Shown piece after piece: positions 5,672 through 5,884 of a stretch of DNA of 5,884 nucleotides; within the stretch, counting starts at the first letter, position 1; every line of letters begins with the position of its first letter. Source of the stretch: Sulfurimonadaceae bacterium (lineage in GTDB: Bacteria > Campylobacterota > Campylobacteria > Campylobacterales > Sulfurimonadaceae); NCBI GenBank assembly GCA_026193155.1, contig JAPHSI010000200.1, positions 1 through 5,884 of the forward strand, given 5' to 3'. The notes under the pieces were generated by a model. It saw only the letters and a list, made by a program, of their open reading frames with translations, had not been told where the DNA came from and made no database searches. The position numbers were made by a program, and so were the translations under genes.

Positions 5672-5884
5672 TTACATATGCTTTGACCAAGAAGCACCAC
5701 GCTCCTTAGCGTATACTTCATAAGGTAATGTAAGTATATTATATTCATTTGGCATATCGTTATTTGGAAACATACGCCATTGCTTTGGCTGCTTAGCAGC
5801 TAGTTTCATACTAATCATTTTACCAAGTTGTATAGCCTCTTGTAAAGTAGTATGACCTTTATGGATATAAACATGAAGGTGACC
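5672..5884 (-). CDS. C-terminal 70 residues of an unrecognised protein, cut by right window edge (possibly DUF1882, HP0184/Cj0403-like)
   Basis: On the minus strand an open frame enters from the right edge and ends at TAA (5674-5672). The 70 visible residues begin GHLHVYIHKGHTTLQEAIQ, continue with a helix-like, Lys/Met-rich stretch and QPKQWRMFPNND, and end ERGASWSKHM. There is no hydrophobic segment, so this part looks soluble. The frame is supported by continuity over 70 codons, by a sensible mix of residues, and by the stop lying 23 nt before the SPOR gene start. I do not recognise the family from its sequence. The idea that it is a DUF1882 protein rests only on neighbourhood: as I remember, in Campylobacter jejuni a small hypothetical gene (Cj0403), a SPOR-type membrane protein gene (Cj0404) and aroE (Cj0405) follow each other. 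That identity is a guess; the gene being real is much surer. Confidence 0.7.
   Translation of the reverse strand, partial: GHLHVYIHKGHTTLQEAIQLGKMISMKLAAKQPKQWRMFPNNDMPNEYNILTLPYEVYAKERGASWSKHM

Noticed and set aside
1..5884. Search for CRISPR arrays, tRNA or rRNA genes, transposases, direct-repeat boundaries and toxin-antitoxin pairs
   Set aside because: None is seen; coding density is near complete and all genes are housekeeping or small conserved types.

Overview
The window is an ordinary, densely packed piece of chromosome from an AT-rich Campylobacterota (epsilonproteobacterial) bacterium, most like the free-living Sulfurimonas/Sulfurimonadaceae type. The evidence is the protein style (DnaJ, RecR and AroE resemble Helicobacter/Campylobacter forms), a small protein that matches the Campylobacterota-restricted DUF2018 (HP0242-like) family, and promoters that consist of a strong TATAAT box in T-rich DNA without a clear -35 box. 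I used no database search; all assignments come from motifs and remembered family members.

Layout. (1) Positions 1-685, minus strand: the N-terminal 228 codons of dnaJ (chaperone), running off the left edge. (2) Positions 686-756: a 71-bp divergent promoter region with one TATAAT for each direction. (3) Plus-strand unit: mltA (lipoprotein lytic transglycosylase, 757-1851), recR (recombination mediator, 1848-2417, 4-nt overlap with mltA) and a DUF2018 protein (2469-2765). It ends in a hairpin plus T-run at 2776-2794 that lies inside the 3' end of the convergent aroE gene. (4) Minus-strand unit, read from right to left: the 3' end of a small unrecognised gene (5672-5884), a membrane-anchored SPOR-domain protein (4971-5648), trpE (3565-4968) and aroE (2774-3565). 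The gaps are 23 nt, 2 nt and a 1-nt overlap, so these are almost certainly co-transcribed.

How the genes fit together. AroE makes shikimate, the precursor of chorismate, and TrpE turns chorismate into anthranilate, so the aroE-trpE pair is metabolically coherent; no trpG (glutaminase subunit) is in view. MltA cuts peptidoglycan and the SPOR protein probably binds it, but they sit in opposite operons. RecR acts in recombinational repair. The DUF2018 protein has no known function.

I found no mobile element, CRISPR array, RNA gene or defence system, and nothing that looks like an undescribed multi-gene system. Every stretch longer than about 75 bp is coding. The more interesting points are small: an apparently leaderless mltA mRNA, a start-stop ATG-TGA next to the GTG start of recR, a terminator embedded in the opposing gene, the placement of trpE between a SPOR gene and aroE, and a homologue of a knotted-dimer protein.
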